Part shown: positions 9,053 to 19,309 of the stretch, one piece after another
How positions within the stretch are numbered: the stretch's first letter is position 1
How the letters are laid out: each line of letters begins with the position of its first letter
DNA from: Janthinobacterium lividum PAMC 25724
Lineage (GTDB): Bacteria > Pseudomonadota > Gammaproteobacteria > Burkholderiales > Burkholderiaceae_D
DNA length: 64,000 nucleotides
Direction: 5' to 3'
NCBI GenBank assembly: GCA_000242815.2
Contig: AHHB01000016.1
Coordinates: forward strand, 61,550 to 125,549
Position numbers and translations under genes: made by a program
The notes under the pieces: generated by a model
What the model saw: only the letters and a program-made list of their open reading frames with translations
Told to the model about the DNA's origin: nothing
Databases searched by the model: none

Positions 9053-9535
9053 TTAACCCGCCGCTTGCAGGCTGGGTTGCCAATTGACGATGCGCGCATG
9101 CACCGATTTCGGATCTGGATCCGTGGCCAGTGCCGTGCGGAAGGCATCGTCGGAAAACATTTCAGCAATTTCTGACAAAATTTCCAGATGCTGCTGGGTA
9201 ACATGATCGGGAATCAGCAGAAAAAACAGCAGATTGACGGGCTTACCATCGGGCGACTCGAACGGAATCGGTTCGGCCAGGCGCACGAAAGCACCGAGTG
9301 GCGCTTTCAGGGTTTTACTACCCTTGACCCTGCCATGCGGCACGGCCACGCCATGGCCCAGGCCTGTTGAGCCCAGCCGTTCGCGGGCAAACAGATTGTC
9401 CGAAACAGTAGAGCGGGCGATGCCGTAATTGTTTTCGAAGATCAGCCCGGCTTGCTCGAAAGCGCGCTTTTTACTGGAGACTTCCAGGTCCAGCAGGACG
9501 TTTTCGAGAGATAGTATTTTGCTAAGATTAGTCAT
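9053..9535 (-). CDS. ptsN: PTS IIA-like nitrogen-regulatory protein
   Basis: EIIA-Ntr domain (mannitol/fructose IIA fold) that receives phosphate from the nitrogen PTS and controls potassium and nitrogen-linked processes. The phosphorylated His lies in GHGVAVPHGRV; LLFFLLIPDHVTQQHLEILSEIAEMF is the other conserved block. The TTG at 9544 is in frame, but the ATG at 9535 (MTNLSKILSLENVLLDLEVS) is the natural start, giving 160 residues. The gap to hprK is 36 bases and both run on the minus strand, so co-transcription is likely. Confidence 0.94.
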   Translation of the reverse strand: MTNLSKILSLENVLLDLEVSSKKRAFEQAGLIFENNYGIARSTVSDNLFARERLGSTGLGHGVAVPHGRVKGSKTLKAPLGAFVRLAEPIPFESPDGKPVNLLFFLLIPDHVTQQHLEILSEIAEMFSDDAFRTALATDPDPKSVHARIVNWQPSLQAAG

Positions 9536-9868
9536 GACACTCAATGAAATGGTGCAATGCGCAGAGGGCTTGCGAGCCGAATTATAGGCCTGTTTTCACG
9601 GCCTGTAACGCCAATTCTCATCAGTATAGGCCCGTTGCGGGCGCAGTGTATGCGACAGCCCATGCCGCCATCATTTTGGTAAAAAAATAACACCATGGTG
9701 TATCGGCTATTTCTGGATTAAAAACACGCGGCGGACAGGTTTTTCCGCCGCCGAATGCCGATTTTCCAATTTTTCAGCGTCTTTGGCATGCACTGTGGCA
9801 CGACTGCTACGTTGTTTTAAAACACAGCCAACATTCCTGTTGGCATGATTTTGTGCTGTGGCGCGGTG
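9536..9868. other. 333-bp gap between queF and ptsN
   Basis: No coding frame is credible. On the minus strand this gap holds the end of the queF transcript (hairpin at 9827-9844) and the ptsN promoter region. A second hairpin with arms GGCGGA and TCCGCC is seen near 9731-9755. The stretch around 9670-9720 is AT-rich. No operator was recognised. Confidence 0.5.
9820..9844 (-). terminator. candidate terminator downstream of queF
   Basis: On the minus strand a perfect seven-base-pair stem (GCCAACA, loop GGAA, TGTTGGC; plus-strand 9827-9844) is followed by TGTGTTTT. It lies 25 bases past the queF stop. The T tract is interrupted, so strength is uncertain. Confidence 0.5.
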
Positions 9869-10711
9869 TTACTGTCGCGCATTGCGCAGATTGCCCGGCA
9901 TGGTGCCCGTGCTGTAGTTGCTGCGCCAGGGATTGATATCGAGTCCGCCGCGGCGCGTATAGCGCGCATAGACAGAGAGTTTTTGCGGCTTGCACTGGCG
10001 CAATATATCGACAAAAATGCGCTCCACGCATTGCTCGTGAAATTCATTGTGTTCGCGAAAACCAATCAGATAGCGCAGCAGGCTTTCCTGGTCGATCTGC
10101 GGCCCTGCATACTCGATCTGTACGCTGCCCCAGTCTGGTTGGCCGGTCACCAGGCAATTTGATTTCAACAGGTGCGAGACCAGTTTTTCTTCCACCGGTG
10201 CTGCGTCCAGCGCGGCCTTCAAGAGTTGCGGCGAAGGCGAGTATTGCGTGATTTCCAGGTCCAGGCGGTCGAGCAGAACGCCATCGAATTCGCCCATTTT
10301 GAGCTTGCCGAAATCTTCCTGCAACGTCAGTTCCACCTGCACAGGCGCGCCAAAACCGTTCGATAAATCTTGCTTGAGCAAGCTCAGCAGGGCTTCCGGG
10401 CTGTCCAGCTTAGTCTGGTTGTAAGAGTTCAGGTAAAGCTTGAACGATTTCGATTCGATGATGTTCGGCGAATCGGCCGGCGCGCTGACCTTGGCAATGG
10501 CCACCTGCGGCTTGCCGCGCTGGTTCAGCCACGACAGTTCGTAGGCATTCCAGATATCGAGACCAAAGAAGGGCAGTGTGCCGTGTAGTGCCAGCTCGTC
10601 GCGCTTGCCCTGGCGCGCAATGGGAAACAGCAATTCCGGCGCGTAATGGCTGCGGTAGGCGGAGCTTTTGCCCAGAGGCGAGAGTGCGGCGAGGTCGTTG
10701 GTGGTGGTCAT
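9869..10711 (-). CDS. queF: NADPH-dependent 7-cyano-7-deazaguanine reductase
   Basis: Reduces preQ0 to preQ1 in queuosine biosynthesis. It is the long, two-domain form (280 residues, like the E. coli type). The QueF motif [16 protein letters not shown] is at about 86-101, the catalytic Cys is 186 in [13 protein letters not shown], and [12 protein letters not shown] supplies the other conserved His/Glu residues. The ATG at 10711 begins [15 protein letters not shown]. It follows ilvA on the same strand, with a 34-base palindrome between them that probably separates the two transcripts. Confidence 0.95.
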   Translation of the reverse strand: MTTTNDLAALSPLGKSSAYRSHYAPELLFPIARQGKRDELALHGTLPFFGLDIWNAYELSWLNQRGKPQVAIAKVSAPADSPNIIESKSFKLYLNSYNQTKLDSPEALLSLLKQDLSNGFGAPVQVELTLQEDFGKLKMGEFDGVLLDRLDLEITQYSPSPQLLKAALDAAPVEEKLVSHLLKSNCLVTGQPDWGSVQIEYAGPQIDQESLLRYLIGFREHNEFHEQCVERIFVDILRQCKPQKLSVYARYTRRGGLDINPWRSNYSTGTMPGNLRNARQ

Positions 10712-10772
10712 GGTCGTGTGGCGTGAATTCAGTCAAGGACGCATGGTAGCCTATTTCAACCCAACGGCGACG

Positions 10773-10806
10773 ACTGGGGTCGTACCCTGCAGGGTACGAC
10801 CCCAGT
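10773..10806. repeat. 34-bp perfect palindrome between queF and ilvA
   Basis: A perfect inverted repeat centred on CTGCAG, with each arm reading ACTGGGGTCGTACCCTG. No T tract follows on either strand. It lies 15 bases beyond the ilvA stop and 62 bases before the queF start, so it may act as a transcript end or be a member of a dispersed palindrome family. Confidence 0.8.
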
Positions 10807-10820
10807 ATTTGCAGTTGGGC

Positions 10821-12359
10821 TTATTGCCCGAGGAACAGCTTATACACAGGATTGCTGCTTTCATCCCAATAACGATAGCCGAGGGTATCGAGGAAGCGGG
10901 CGAATTGTCCCATCTCATCGGGTGGCACTTGCAAGCCCACGAGGATGCGGCCGACGTCGCCGCCCTGGCTGCGGTAATGACACAGAGAAATATTCCAGTT
11001 CGGCGCCATGCTGTCGAGGAAGCGCATCAGCGCGCCCGGGCGTTCGGGAAATTCAAAGCGGTACAGCAGCTCATCTTGCGCCAGGCGGCTCTTGCCGCCC
11101 ACCAGATGGCGGATGTGCGACTTGGCCAGTTCGTCGTGCGTCAAGTCCAGCGTCTTGAATTCATGCTCTTCGAATTTCTTCGCCATCGCCCCGGATTCAT
11201 ACCGGTCGGCGATCTGGATGCCGACGAACACGTGCGCGGCTTTTTCGTCACTGATACGGTAGTTAAACTCCGTCACGTTGCGCGCGCCGATGAGCGAGCA
11301 GAAGCGTTTGAAGCTGCCCCGCTGTTCGCGCATGGTGACGGCAAACACGGCTTCGCGGAACTCGCCCAGCTCGGCACGTTCCGCGACGAAGCGCAGGCGG
11401 TCGAAATTCATGTTGGCGCCGCAGGCAATAGTCACCAGCGTCTGGTTGACGATGGGGTGCTTGCTCATGCTGGCCCGCTCCACGTAGGCCTTGGCGCCCG
11501 CGATGGCCAGTGCGCCGGCCGGTTCCAGGATGGAGCGCGTATCCGTAAACACATCCTTGATGGCGGCGCAGATGGCGTCCGTGTCGACGATGATGATTTC
11601 ATCGACATATTGCTGCGCCAGGCGGAAGGTTTCCTCGCCTACTAGGCGCACGGCCGTGCCGTCTGAAAACAGTCCCACGTCGGGCAGGGTGACGCGTTCG
11701 CCTGCTTTCAGCGAGCGCGCCATGGCATCCGAATCGAGCGTTTGCACGCCGATGATCTTGATGTCGGGGCGAATCTGTTTCACGTAGGCAGCCACGCCGG
11801 CGATCAGGCCGCCGCCGCCGATGGCCACGAAGATGGCATGGATGGGGCCGGAATGCTGGCGCAGGATTTCCATGCCTATCGTGCCCTGGCCCGCGATCAC
11901 GTCCGGATCGTCGAACGGGTGTACAAAGGTCAGCTTCTGTTCCTTTTCCAGGGTCAGCGCATGGTTGTAGGCATCCGTATAGGATTCGCCGTGCAGCACG
12001 ATTTCCACATGCACGCCGCCGCGTGCCTTGACGGCGTCGATCTTGACGGGTGGCGTGGTGGTTGGCATGACGATGACGGCGCGGCAACCCATGCGCGCGG
12101 CCGACAGGGCCACGCCCTGGGCATGGTTGCCTGCCGAGGCGCAAATGACGCCGCGCTTGCGTTCCGCATCGCTGAGCTGGGCCATCTTGTTGTAGGCGCC
12201 GCGAATCTTGAAGCTGAACACGCTTTGCATGTCTTCGCGTTTGAAGTAAATCTGGTTGTTCAGACGCTGCGACAGCGCAGGGGCCAGTTCCAGCGGCGTT
12301 TCGGTAGCGACGTCATAGACGCGGGCGGTCAGGATTTTCTTGAGGTAGTCGATGTTCAT
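10821..12359 (-). CDS. ilvA: threonine ammonia-lyase, biosynthetic
   Basis: PLP enzyme that deaminates threonine to 2-oxobutanoate, the first step of isoleucine synthesis. The PLP lysine is Lys51 in FSFKIRGAYNKM; the phosphate-cup glycine run is AIGGGGLIAG near residue 185, and ASAGNHAQGVALSA is the second conserved block. The C-terminal 180 residues form the two ACT-like regulatory domains (REQRGSFKRFCSLIGARNVTEFNYR and FEFPERPGALMRFLDSM), which mark the isoleucine-inhibited biosynthetic enzyme. The length, 512, matches the family. Confidence 0.96.
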   Translation of the reverse strand: MNIDYLKKILTARVYDVATETPLELAPALSQRLNNQIYFKREDMQSVFSFKIRGAYNKMAQLSDAERKRGVICASAGNHAQGVALSAARMGCRAVIVMPTTTPPVKIDAVKARGGVHVEIVLHGESYTDAYNHALTLEKEQKLTFVHPFDDPDVIAGQGTIGMEILRQHSGPIHAIFVAIGGGGLIAGVAAYVKQIRPDIKIIGVQTLDSDAMARSLKAGERVTLPDVGLFSDGTAVRLVGEETFRLAQQYVDEIIIVDTDAICAAIKDVFTDTRSILEPAGALAIAGAKAYVERASMSKHPIVNQTLVTIACGANMNFDRLRFVAERAELGEFREAVFAVTMREQRGSFKRFCSLIGARNVTEFNYRISDEKAAHVFVGIQIADRYESGAMAKKFEEHEFKTLDLTHDELAKSHIRHLVGGKSRLAQDELLYRFEFPERPGALMRFLDSMAPNWNISLCHYRSQGGDVGRILVGLQVPPDEMGQFARFLDTLGYRYWDESSNPVYKLFLGQ

Positions 12360-12561
12360 AGTCTGCTAGCAAGTGATTCTGGGTCAGAAAGGGTCTGGAG
12401 CGTGTCGGTCGATAGCGGTGGCGCGGCGGCGGATAGCCTGGCGACAAATAATGCTTGATGAGACTAGGGGCCGGTGAGCCCTGGCTGCCTGGCACCGATT
12501 GTGCGGCGCGCAAGCTACGCTTCATTATAATGGAGAGCCTTACTGCATCGCGAAGTGTTCC

Positions 12562-13053
12562 ATGATCGAATCCGCAATCGCCTGGCTGCTGCAGCTGATC
12601 GCAGCGCCGGAAGTCGGGCTGACATCGGTCTTTCTGATCAGCTTTATTTCCGCCACCTTGCTGCCGCTCGGCTCGGAGCCAGCCGTCTTTGCCGTCATCA
12701 AGGCCAATCCTGCGCTGTTTTGGGCCGCCATCGGCGTCGCCACCCTGGGCAATACTCTGGGCGGCATCGTCGACTACTGGATCGGCTACCGGGCCAAGCA
12801 GGCATTCGCCAAGGAGCGCGACACGCGCTGGTTCCGCTGGCTGGCCCGCTATGGCGCCAAGACCATGCTGCTGGCCTGGCTGCCCATCGTGGGCGACCCC
12901 CTGTGCACGCTGGCGGGCTGGCTCAAGCTGCCGTTCTGGCCCAGCGTGGCCTATATGGCCATCGGCAAGTGCGCGCGCTATCTGAGCATGACGGCTTTGC
13001 TGTTATACGTGCCTGATGGCGTATGGCAGCGCATCGGGCAAATGCTGGGATGA
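12562..13053 (+). CDS. YqaA/DedA-like small membrane protein
   Basis: A 163-residue inner-membrane protein with about four hydrophobic segments (IAWLLQLIAAPEVG; VFLISFISATLLPLGSEPAVFAV; ALFWAAIGVATLGNTLGGIVDYW; WLPIVGDPLCTLAGWL). The SEP...G-N-GGIVDYWIG arrangement is that of the YqaA branch of the SNARE-associated/DedA (VTT) superfamily, linked to lipid and membrane homeostasis; the substrate is unknown. The frame extends upstream to 12499, but that part is not conserved-looking and the ATG at 12562 starts with a natural membrane N-terminus. A TATAAT at 12526-12531 is well placed as its -10. It is divergent from ilvA. Confidence 0.82.
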   Translation: MIESAIAWLLQLIAAPEVGLTSVFLISFISATLLPLGSEPAVFAVIKANPALFWAAIGVATLGNTLGGIVDYWIGYRAKQAFAKERDTRWFRWLARYGAKTMLLAWLPIVGDPLCTLAGWLKLPFWPSVAYMAIGKCARYLSMTALLLYVPDGVWQRIGQMLG

Positions 13054-13328
13054 TGGCGATGGCGATGGCGATGGTGGTGGTTGCAACGCTTGTTTGCCCT
13101 ATATTTGGGCAGCGTGATAGTTTGTGGCTGAGTCTGATTCTTGGCATTTTCACGTAAAAAAATCATGGAAACTGGTTTTTTATTCATGTAAAAGTAAACT
13201 TTTCCATATTTGCTATGGCGCCCGATGCTGTGCTTAAACCTTAGGCGGTCTAAGGCTGTTCCCGCGTGCTGCGGCGCAATAAGATAAAATGGTCCTTTAG
13301 GGTCCAGTCCAAACCGTCACCACACTCC

Positions 13329-16300
13329 ATGAACGCTCCCGCACACATCCAAGCTTTACTGGCAGAAACGCCCAATGGTTCCGCAGCAAGCCGCCTGCGC
13401 GAAATCCCGTACAACTACACGTCGTTTTCCGATCGCGAGATCGTCATACGCCTGTTGGGGGAGGATTCCTGGCGCTTGCTCGACGAGTTGCGCGGCGCCC
13501 GCCAGACCGGCCGTTCGGCCCGCATGCTGTACGAGGTGCTGGGCGATATATGGGTCGTGCGCCGCAATCCTTACCTACAGGATGACTTGCTCGACAACCC
13601 GAAGCGCCGTCAGGGCTTGATCGATGCCTTGCATCACCGCCTGGCCGAAGTCGACAAGCGCCGCCTGTCCATCGACGCCGCCGGCGGCGACGTCGCCGCC
13701 GGCGGCGAAACGCCGGCAATGGCCAAGGCGCGCAGCGCCAACGTGGAATTGCTGTTGAAGGCGGCCAGCAAGGCCGTGGCTGACTTTGGCGACGAATTTC
13801 GCACCACCTATGACTTGCGCAAACGTACGGTCAAGGTACTTGGCCGCTACACGGAAAAACACAATGTGCGCTTCGACGGCATGACGCGCGTGTCGCACGT
13901 GACGGATGCCACCGACTGGCGCGTGGAATACCCCTTCGTCGTGCTGACGCCCGACACGGAAGAGGAAATGGCCGGTCTGGTCAAGGGCTGCATCGAGCTG
14001 GGGCTGACCATCATCCCGCGCGGCGGCGGCACCGGCTACACGGGCGGCGCGATTCCCCTGACGCCAATGTCGGCCGTCATCAACACGGAAAAGCTGATCA
14101 CCCTGGGCGCCGTGGAAATGACGGTCTTGCCGGGCCTGACGCATGCCTACGCGACCATCAATTCGGGCGCGGGCGTGATCACGAACAAGGTCTCGGAAGC
14201 GGCGGAAAAAGCCGGTTTCGTGTTTGCCGTCGATCCGACCTCGGCGCATGCTTCTTGCATCGGCGGCAACGTCGCCATGAATGCGGGCGGCAAGAAAGCC
14301 GTGCTGTGGGGCACGGCGCTGGACAACCTGGCTTCGTGGCGCATGGTCGACCCGAACGGCGACTGGCTCGAGGTCACGCGTCTCGAGCATAACTTGGGCA
14401 AGATCCACGATATCGCCCTCGCACGCTTTCAGCTGGAATGGCGTCATCCGAGCACGCGCGACGCGGCCAAGCCAAACGCGCCGTTCAAGACGGAAATCCT
14501 GGAAATTCCTGGCCGCAAGTTCCGTAAAGAGGGCCTGGGCAAGGACGTGACGGACAAATTCCTCTCTGGCTTGCCGGGCATCCAGAAAGAAGGCTGCGAT
14601 GGCCTGATCACGTCGGCGCGCTGGATTTTGCATAAAATGCCGAAATTCGCCCGTACCGTCTGCCTGGAATTCTTCGGCCAGGCGCGCGACGCGATCCCGT
14701 CGATCGTGGAAATCAAGGATTACCTCGATGGCTTGCCGGCCAAGGGCGAGCAATATACGAGCATTCGCCTGGCTGGCCTGGAACACCTGGACGAGCGCTA
14801 TCTGCGCGCCGTCGGCTACGCCACCAAGTCGAAGCGGGGCGTGCTGCCGAAGATGGCCCTGTTTGGCGACATCGTCGGCGATGATGAAAATGCTGTCGCA
14901 CAAGCGGCGTCGGAAGTGGTGCGCATCGCCAACACCCGCGTGGGCGAAGGCTTTGTCGCTGTCAGCCCGGAAGCGCGCAAAAAATTCTGGTTAGATCGCG
15001 CCCGCACAGCGGCGATTGCCAAACACACCAACGCGTTCAAGATTAATGAAGACGTCGTGATTCCGCTCAATCGCATGGGCGAATACACGGATGGCATCGA
15101 ACGCATCAATATCGAACTGTCGATCAAGAACAAGTTGCAACTGGCCGATGCCCTGAGCGAGTTCTTTGCCAAGGGTAATTTGCCAGTGGGCAAGAGCGAC
15201 GATGCGTCCGATGAGCGGATCGACGACGCTGAAATGCTGGGCGATCGCGCTGAGCAGGCACGGCAGTTGCTGGCCCAAGTGACCAGCCGCTGGACCTATC
15301 TGCTGGCCCAGCTGGATCGTCCGCTGGTGGACGTGAAGGGCGAGCTGGCCGAACTGGGCCTGGAGCGCTTGCTGCCCGTGTTCGAGGCGCGTCTGGAAAC
15401 GCAGCCGGGCGCCAGCCTGTTCGATGTGGTGCAGGACCGCACCGTGCGCATTACCTGGAAGCAAGAAATTCGTGCCCAGTTGCGCCAGATCTTCAACGGC
15501 GCCGCCTTCAAGCTGATCCTTGACGAGGTGACTGCGATTCATGCGCGCATCTTGCGTTCGCGCGTGTTTGTCGCGCTGCACATGCATGCGGGTGACGGCA
15601 ACGTGCACACGAATTTACCCGTCAACTCGGATAATTACGAAATGCTGCAAGATGCCCACGAAGCCGTCGGCCGCATCATGATTTTGGCCCGCTCGCTCAA
15701 TGGCGTCATTTCCGGCGAACACGGTATCGGTATCACCAAGCTGGAATTTTTGACGGAAGAAGAAATCGGTGAATTCCGCAGCTACAAGCAGCGCATCGAT
15801 CCGGAGGGCCGTTTTAACAAAGGCAAATTGCTGAACTTGCCAGGCATGGGCGCCGATTTGCGCAATGCTTACACGCCATCGTTCGGCCTGATGGGCCACG
15901 AGTCGCTGATCATGCAGCAAAGCGATATCGGCGCCATTGCCGATAGCGTCAAGGATTGCTTGCGCTGTGGCAAGTGCAAACCCGTGTGCGCGACTCACGT
16001 GCCGCGCGCCAACTTGCTGTATTCGCCGCGCGATAAAATTCTGGCGACCTCATCGCTGATCGAAGCCTTCCTGTACGAAGAGCAGACACGGCGCGGTATT
16101 TCCATCAAGCATTGGGAAGAGTTTGAAGACGTGGCCGATCACTGTACGGTCTGCCATAAATGCGTGACGCCTTGCCCCGTGAACATCGACTTCGGTGAGG
16201 TGTCGATGAACATGCGCAACTTGCTGCGCAAGATGGACAAGAAGAGCTTCAATCCGGGCACCAAGGCGACGATGCTGTTCCTCAACGCCACCGATCCCGT

Positions 16301-17369
16301 GACTATCAATGCCACGCGCAAGGTCATGATTGGCTGGGGTTACAAGGCACAGCGCCTGGGCCACGATTTGTTGAAGAAATTTGCCAAGAAGCAAACCAAG
16401 GCGCCGCCGCCATCGACGGGCAAGCCGGCCGTCAAGGCACAGGTGATCCACTTCATTAACAAAAAGATGCCGGGCAACCTGCCGAAGAAAACGGCGCGCG
16501 CGCTGCTCGACATCGAGGACGATAAAGTCATTCCTATCATCCGCAATCCGAAGACCACCACGGCCGATACCGAAGCCGTGTTTTACTTCCCCGGTTGCGG
16601 TTCGGAGCGATTGTTTTCGCAAGTGGGCCTGGCGACGCAGGCGATGCTGTGGGAAGTGGGCGTGCAGACGGTCTTGCCACCTGGCTACCTGTGCTGCGGT
16701 TATCCGCAGCGCGGTGCAGGTGAGTTCGACAAGGCCGAGAAGATGATGACGGACAACCGCGTCTTGTTCCACCGCATGGCCAATACGCTCAATTACCTCG
16801 ATATCAAGACGGTACTCGTCTCGTGCGGCACTTGCTATGACCAGCTGGCGACGTATCAATTTGAAAAGATTTTCCCTGGCTGCCGCATCATGGATATCCA
16901 TGAGTATTTGCTGGAGAAAAACGTCAAGCTCGAAGGCGTCAACGGCACGCGCTATATGTATCACGAGCCTTGCCACAATCCGATGAAGTTGCAGGAATCG
17001 GGCAAGACCATCAATTCCCTGATCAGCACGGTAGACAACGTGAAGATCGAGAAGAATGAGCGTTGCTGCGGCGAATCGGGTTCCCTTGCCGTCACGCGTC
17101 CCGATATTTCCACGCAAGTGCGTTTCCGCAAGGAAGAAGAGATGCTCAAGGGTGCCGACAAGCTGCGCGGCGATGGTTTCACCGGTGATGTGAAAATCCT
17201 CACCAGCTGCCCGTCGTGCCTGCAAGGCCTGTCGCGCTACAATGATGATTCGGGCACGACGGCCGACTACATCGTCGTCGAGCTCGCCAAGCACTTGCTG
17301 GGAGAGAACTGGATGCCCGATTACGTCAAACGCGCCAACGACGGCGGCATCGAACGGGTGCTCGTGTGA
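13329..17369 (+). CDS. fused FAD/FMN-linked oxidase and Fe-S (CCG-domain) oxidoreductase, DUF3683 type
   Basis: A very large (1346 residues) cytoplasmic D-2-hydroxyacid-dehydrogenase-like protein. The N-terminal 200 residues fit the DUF3683 region. A FAD-binding-4 domain follows ([19 protein letters not shown] near 235, then [14 protein letters not shown]), then the FAD-oxidase C-terminal domain ([34 protein letters not shown]). A ferredoxin-like part has two cluster motifs, [11 protein letters not shown] and [12 protein letters not shown]. Two CCG modules end the protein ([10 protein letters not shown] with SCGTCYDQL, and CCGESGS with SCPSCLQG). In effect it joins GlcD/Dld- and GlpC/LutA-like parts in one chain. 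The substrate is probably a 2-hydroxyacid such as lactate, by inference. The start at ATG 13329 ([15 protein letters not shown]) is preferred over the upstream open frame. Confidence 0.88.
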   Translation: MNAPAHIQALLAETPNGSAASRLREIPYNYTSFSDREIVIRLLGEDSWRLLDELRGARQTGRSARMLYEVLGDIWVVRRNPYLQDDLLDNPKRRQGLIDALHHRLAEVDKRRLSIDAAGGDVAAGGETPAMAKARSANVELLLKAASKAVADFGDEFRTTYDLRKRTVKVLGRYTEKHNVRFDGMTRVSHVTDATDWRVEYPFVVLTPDTEEEMAGLVKGCIELGLTIIPRGGGTGYTGGAIPLTPMSAVINTEKLITLGAVEMTVLPGLTHAYATINSGAGVITNKVSEAAEKAGFVFAVDPTSAHASCIGGNVAMNAGGKKAVLWGTALDNLASWRMVDPNGDWLEVTRLEHNLGKIHDIALARFQLEWRHPSTRDAAKPNAPFKTEILEIPGRKFRKEGLGKDVTDKFLSGLPGIQKEGCDGLITSARWILHKMPKFARTVCLEFFGQARDAIPSIVEIKDYLDGLPAKGEQYTSIRLAGLEHLDERYLRAVGYATKSKRGVLPKMALFGDIVGDDENAVAQAASEVVRIANTRVGEGFVAVSPEARKKFWLDRARTAAIAKHTNAFKINEDVVIPLNRMGEYTDGIERINIELSIKNKLQLADALSEFFAKGNLPVGKSDDASDERIDDAEMLGDRAEQARQLLAQVTSRWTYLLAQLDRPLVDVKGELAELGLERLLPVFEARLETQPGASLFDVVQDRTVRITWKQEIRAQLRQIFNGAAFKLILDEVTAIHARILRSRVFVALHMHAGDGNVHTNLPVNSDNYEMLQDAHEAVGRIMILARSLNGVISGEHGIGITKLEFLTEEEIGEFRSYKQRIDPEGRFNKGKLLNLPGMGADLRNAYTPSFGLMGHESLIMQQSDIGAIADSVKDCLRCGKCKPVCATHVPRANLLYSPRDKILATSSLIEAFLYEEQTRRGISIKHWEEFEDVADHCTVCHKCVTPCPVNIDFGEVSMNMRNLLRKMDKKSFNPGTKATMLFLNATDPVTINATRKVMIGWGYKAQRLGHDLLKKFAKKQTKAPPPSTGKPAVKAQVIHFINKKMPGNLPKKTARALLDIEDDKVIPIIRNPKTTTADTEAVFYFPGCGSERLFSQVGLATQAMLWEVGVQTVLPPGYLCCGYPQRGAGEFDKAEKMMTDNRVLFHRMANTLNYLDIKTVLVSCGTCYDQLATYQFEKIFPGCRIMDIHEYLLEKNVKLEGVNGTRYMYHEPCHNPMKLQESGKTINSLISTVDNVKIEKNERCCGESGSLAVTRPDISTQVRFRKEEEMLKGADKLRGDGFTGDVKILTSCPSCLQGLSRYNDDSGTTADYIVVELAKHLLGENWMPDYVKRANDGGIERVLV

Positions 17370-17818
17370 TGTCCATCAGTTGCGATCTGTGTAACTTGCT
17401 GGACGGCTACGCCAACGGGCAGGGTTTGGAGACCTTGCTGTGGCGTAGCGAATGCTTGTCCGTGGTGGCCGTCGATGAGCCTGCATATCCGGGCTTTTGC
17501 CGCGTGATCTGGCACCAACACGTGAAGGAAATGACGGATTTGACGCCAGGCGAGCGCCATGATGTCATGCAAGCCGTGTGGCAAGTCGAGCTGGCCGTGC
17601 GTGAAGTGATGCAGCCGGAAAAGGTCAATGTGGCCAGTTTCGGCAACATGACGCCGCATGTACACTGGCACGTGATTCCCCGTTATCGCGACGATGCGCA
17701 TTTCCCTCATCCCAGCTGGGCGGTGATCCAGCGCGAGACGGCGCCCGAGGTGCTGGCCGCGCGCCGCGCCCGGTTGCCGGCACTGTACGCCGCCATCATT
17801 CAACGTTTATCCGCATAA
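17369..17818 (+). CDS. HIT family hydrolase
   Basis: Small (149 residues) histidine-triad nucleotide hydrolase/transferase. The triad motif is HVHWHVIPR near residue 98, preceded by VNVASFGNMTP. An N-terminal CDLC pair (SISCDLCNLL) suggests a metal site, as in some HIT proteins. ATG 17369 overlaps the stop of the large oxidoreductase (TGATG), so it is translationally coupled to it; a GTG at 17366 is also in frame. Substrate not determinable. Confidence 0.88.
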   Translation: MSISCDLCNLLDGYANGQGLETLLWRSECLSVVAVDEPAYPGFCRVIWHQHVKEMTDLTPGERHDVMQAVWQVELAVREVMQPEKVNVASFGNMTPHVHWHVIPRYRDDAHFPHPSWAVIQRETAPEVLAARRARLPALYAAIIQRLSA

Positions 17819-17827
17819 AGTATTGTC

Positions 17828-18277
17828 ATGACTGAAAAAACAGCAACACCCCAACCGACGGGCTTGACCGTGCACAACCAGTCGCGCGTGCTCGACGTAG
17901 CTTTTGACGACGGCAGCACATTCACGCTGCCGTTCGAATACCTGCGCGTGTATTCGCCATCGGCCGAAGTGCAGGGCCATGGCAAGGGCCAGGAAACCTT
18001 GCAGTTAGGAAAGCGCCTGGTGGGCATCACGGGCCTGGAACCGGTCGGCAACTACGCCGTGCAGCCAACCTTCAGCGATGGCCACAATTCCGGCCTGTAC
18101 ACCTGGGCCTATTTGTACAAGCTGGGCGCGGAAAAGGCTACCTTGTGGCAAGCTTACCTGGACCAGTTGACGGCAGCCGGCTACCCGGGCGACAGCGGCC
18201 GCGATGCCAAGGCCGACATGACGATCAAGCAGTCTTCCGGCCACGTCCACGGTCCGAGCTGCGGCCACAAGCATTAA
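17828..18277 (+). CDS. DUF971 domain protein
   Basis: 149 residues with the DUF971 (gamma-butyrobetaine-hydroxylase-like N-terminal) fold: LDVAFDDGSTFTLPFEYLRVYSPSAEVQG, then GLEPVGNYAVQPTFSDGHNSGLYTWAYLY. In larger proteins this fold is a small zinc-binding domain. The C-terminus is His/Cys-rich (SSGHVHGPSCGHKH), a possible metal site. It lies ten bases after the HIT gene, and the group continues toward ubiE, a neighbourhood seen in many betaproteobacteria. Its function is unknown. Confidence 0.85.
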   Translation: MTEKTATPQPTGLTVHNQSRVLDVAFDDGSTFTLPFEYLRVYSPSAEVQGHGKGQETLQLGKRLVGITGLEPVGNYAVQPTFSDGHNSGLYTWAYLYKLGAEKATLWQAYLDQLTAAGYPGDSGRDAKADMTIKQSSGHVHGPSCGHKH

Positions 18278-18497
18278 GTAGAAATCATGCGCTAGTGTGG
18301 TCGGATTGCCACCGCGGCTTTCCTTGCAGGCAGGCGCGGAGCGTCTGAGCCTGACCTGAACCTGCTGCGCCTGCTGTGTGGCTGCTGTCATCGTGCGCTG
18401 GCGCTGGCCGCGTATGCGCGGGCGGCAATGCTGGCGTTGAATGCAGTCGAAAGGCAATACCTTCTCCGGCGTCAGGGGAAAATGCGCCTGCCGCTTG

Positions 18498-18503
18498 TAT
18501 AAT
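18498..18503 (+). promoter_or_regulatory. -10 element for ubiE
   Basis: A consensus TATAAT lies 28 bases before the ubiE ATG in the 254-base gap after the DUF971 gene. No clear -35 is seen. The rest of the gap shows no gene. Confidence 0.4.
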
Positions 18504-18531
18504 GCACGCAAGTTCAAACAGACTGGCTACC

Positions 18532-19266
18532 ATGACCAATACGACCCATTTCGGATACAAAACAGTTGCAGAAGACGACAAAGTGCGCGAAGTCGCCAAG
18601 GTGTTCCATTCCGTCGCTGCCAAATACGACGTGATGAACGACTTGATGTCGGGCGGTCTGCACCGTCTGTGGAAGACGTTTACCATTGCCAACGCGGGCG
18701 TGCGCCCCGGCTTCAAGGTGCTCGATATCGCCGGCGGCACAGGTGACCTGTCGAAGGCGTTTGCCAGGCAGGCCGGCCCCACGGGCGAAGTCTGGTTGAC
18801 CGATATCAATGAATCGATGTTGCGCGTGGGCCGCGACCGCCTCTTGAATCGCGGCTTGCTCACCCCCACCTTGTTGTGTGATGCGGAAAAACTGCCTTTC
18901 CCCGATAACTATTTTGACCGTGTCAGCGTGGCCTTCGGGCTGCGCAACATGACGCACAAGGATGTGGCGCTGGCTGAAATGCGCCGCGTGCTGAAACCGG
19001 GCGGCAAGCTGCTGGTGCTGGAGTTTTCCAAGGTGGCCGCGCCGCTGCAAAAACCGTATGACCTGTATTCGTTCTCGGTCTTGCCATGGTTTGGACAGAA
19101 AATCGCCGGCGATGCGGAAAGCTATCGCTACCTGGCAGAGTCGATCCGCATGCACCCGGACCAGGAAACGCTGAAGACCATGATGGAAACGGCGGGCCTG
19201 GAGCGCGTGCAGTACTACAATTTGACGGCAGGCATTGCCGCTTTGCATACCGGCATCAAGATGTAA
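18532..19266 (+). CDS. ubiE: ubiquinone/menaquinone C-methyltransferase
   Basis: SAM-dependent methyltransferase acting on the C2 position of the benzoquinol ring (and on demethylmenaquinol where present). It has UbiE signatures at the N-terminus ([26 protein letters not shown]), the SAM motif [15 protein letters not shown], the run [14 protein letters not shown] and the late segment [18 protein letters not shown] 18532 gives 244 residues, close to the usual 250. The frame is open upstream to 18376 without family sequence. ubiJ and ubiB follow, interrupted by a Tim44-like gene. Confidence 0.96.
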   Translation: MTNTTHFGYKTVAEDDKVREVAKVFHSVAAKYDVMNDLMSGGLHRLWKTFTIANAGVRPGFKVLDIAGGTGDLSKAFARQAGPTGEVWLTDINESMLRVGRDRLLNRGLLTPTLLCDAEKLPFPDNYFDRVSVAFGLRNMTHKDVALAEMRRVLKPGGKLLVLEFSKVAAPLQKPYDLYSFSVLPWFGQKIAGDAESYRYLAESIRMHPDQETLKTMMETAGLERVQYYNLTAGIAALHTGIKM

Positions 19267-19309
19267 TGCAAGAGCTAACTTCGTGTTGCCGGTGAATTTA
19301 GGAGATGGA

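Noticed and set aside
13054..13100. GGCGAT repeat after the YqaA-like gene as a CRISPR-like or VNTR array
   Set aside because: Only four short six-base units without spacers; too small to call more than simple sequence.
18278..18531. possible extra coding sequence upstream of ubiE (open frame from 18376)
   Set aside because: The extension does not look like UbiE and a TATAAT at 18498 would place the transcript start after it.
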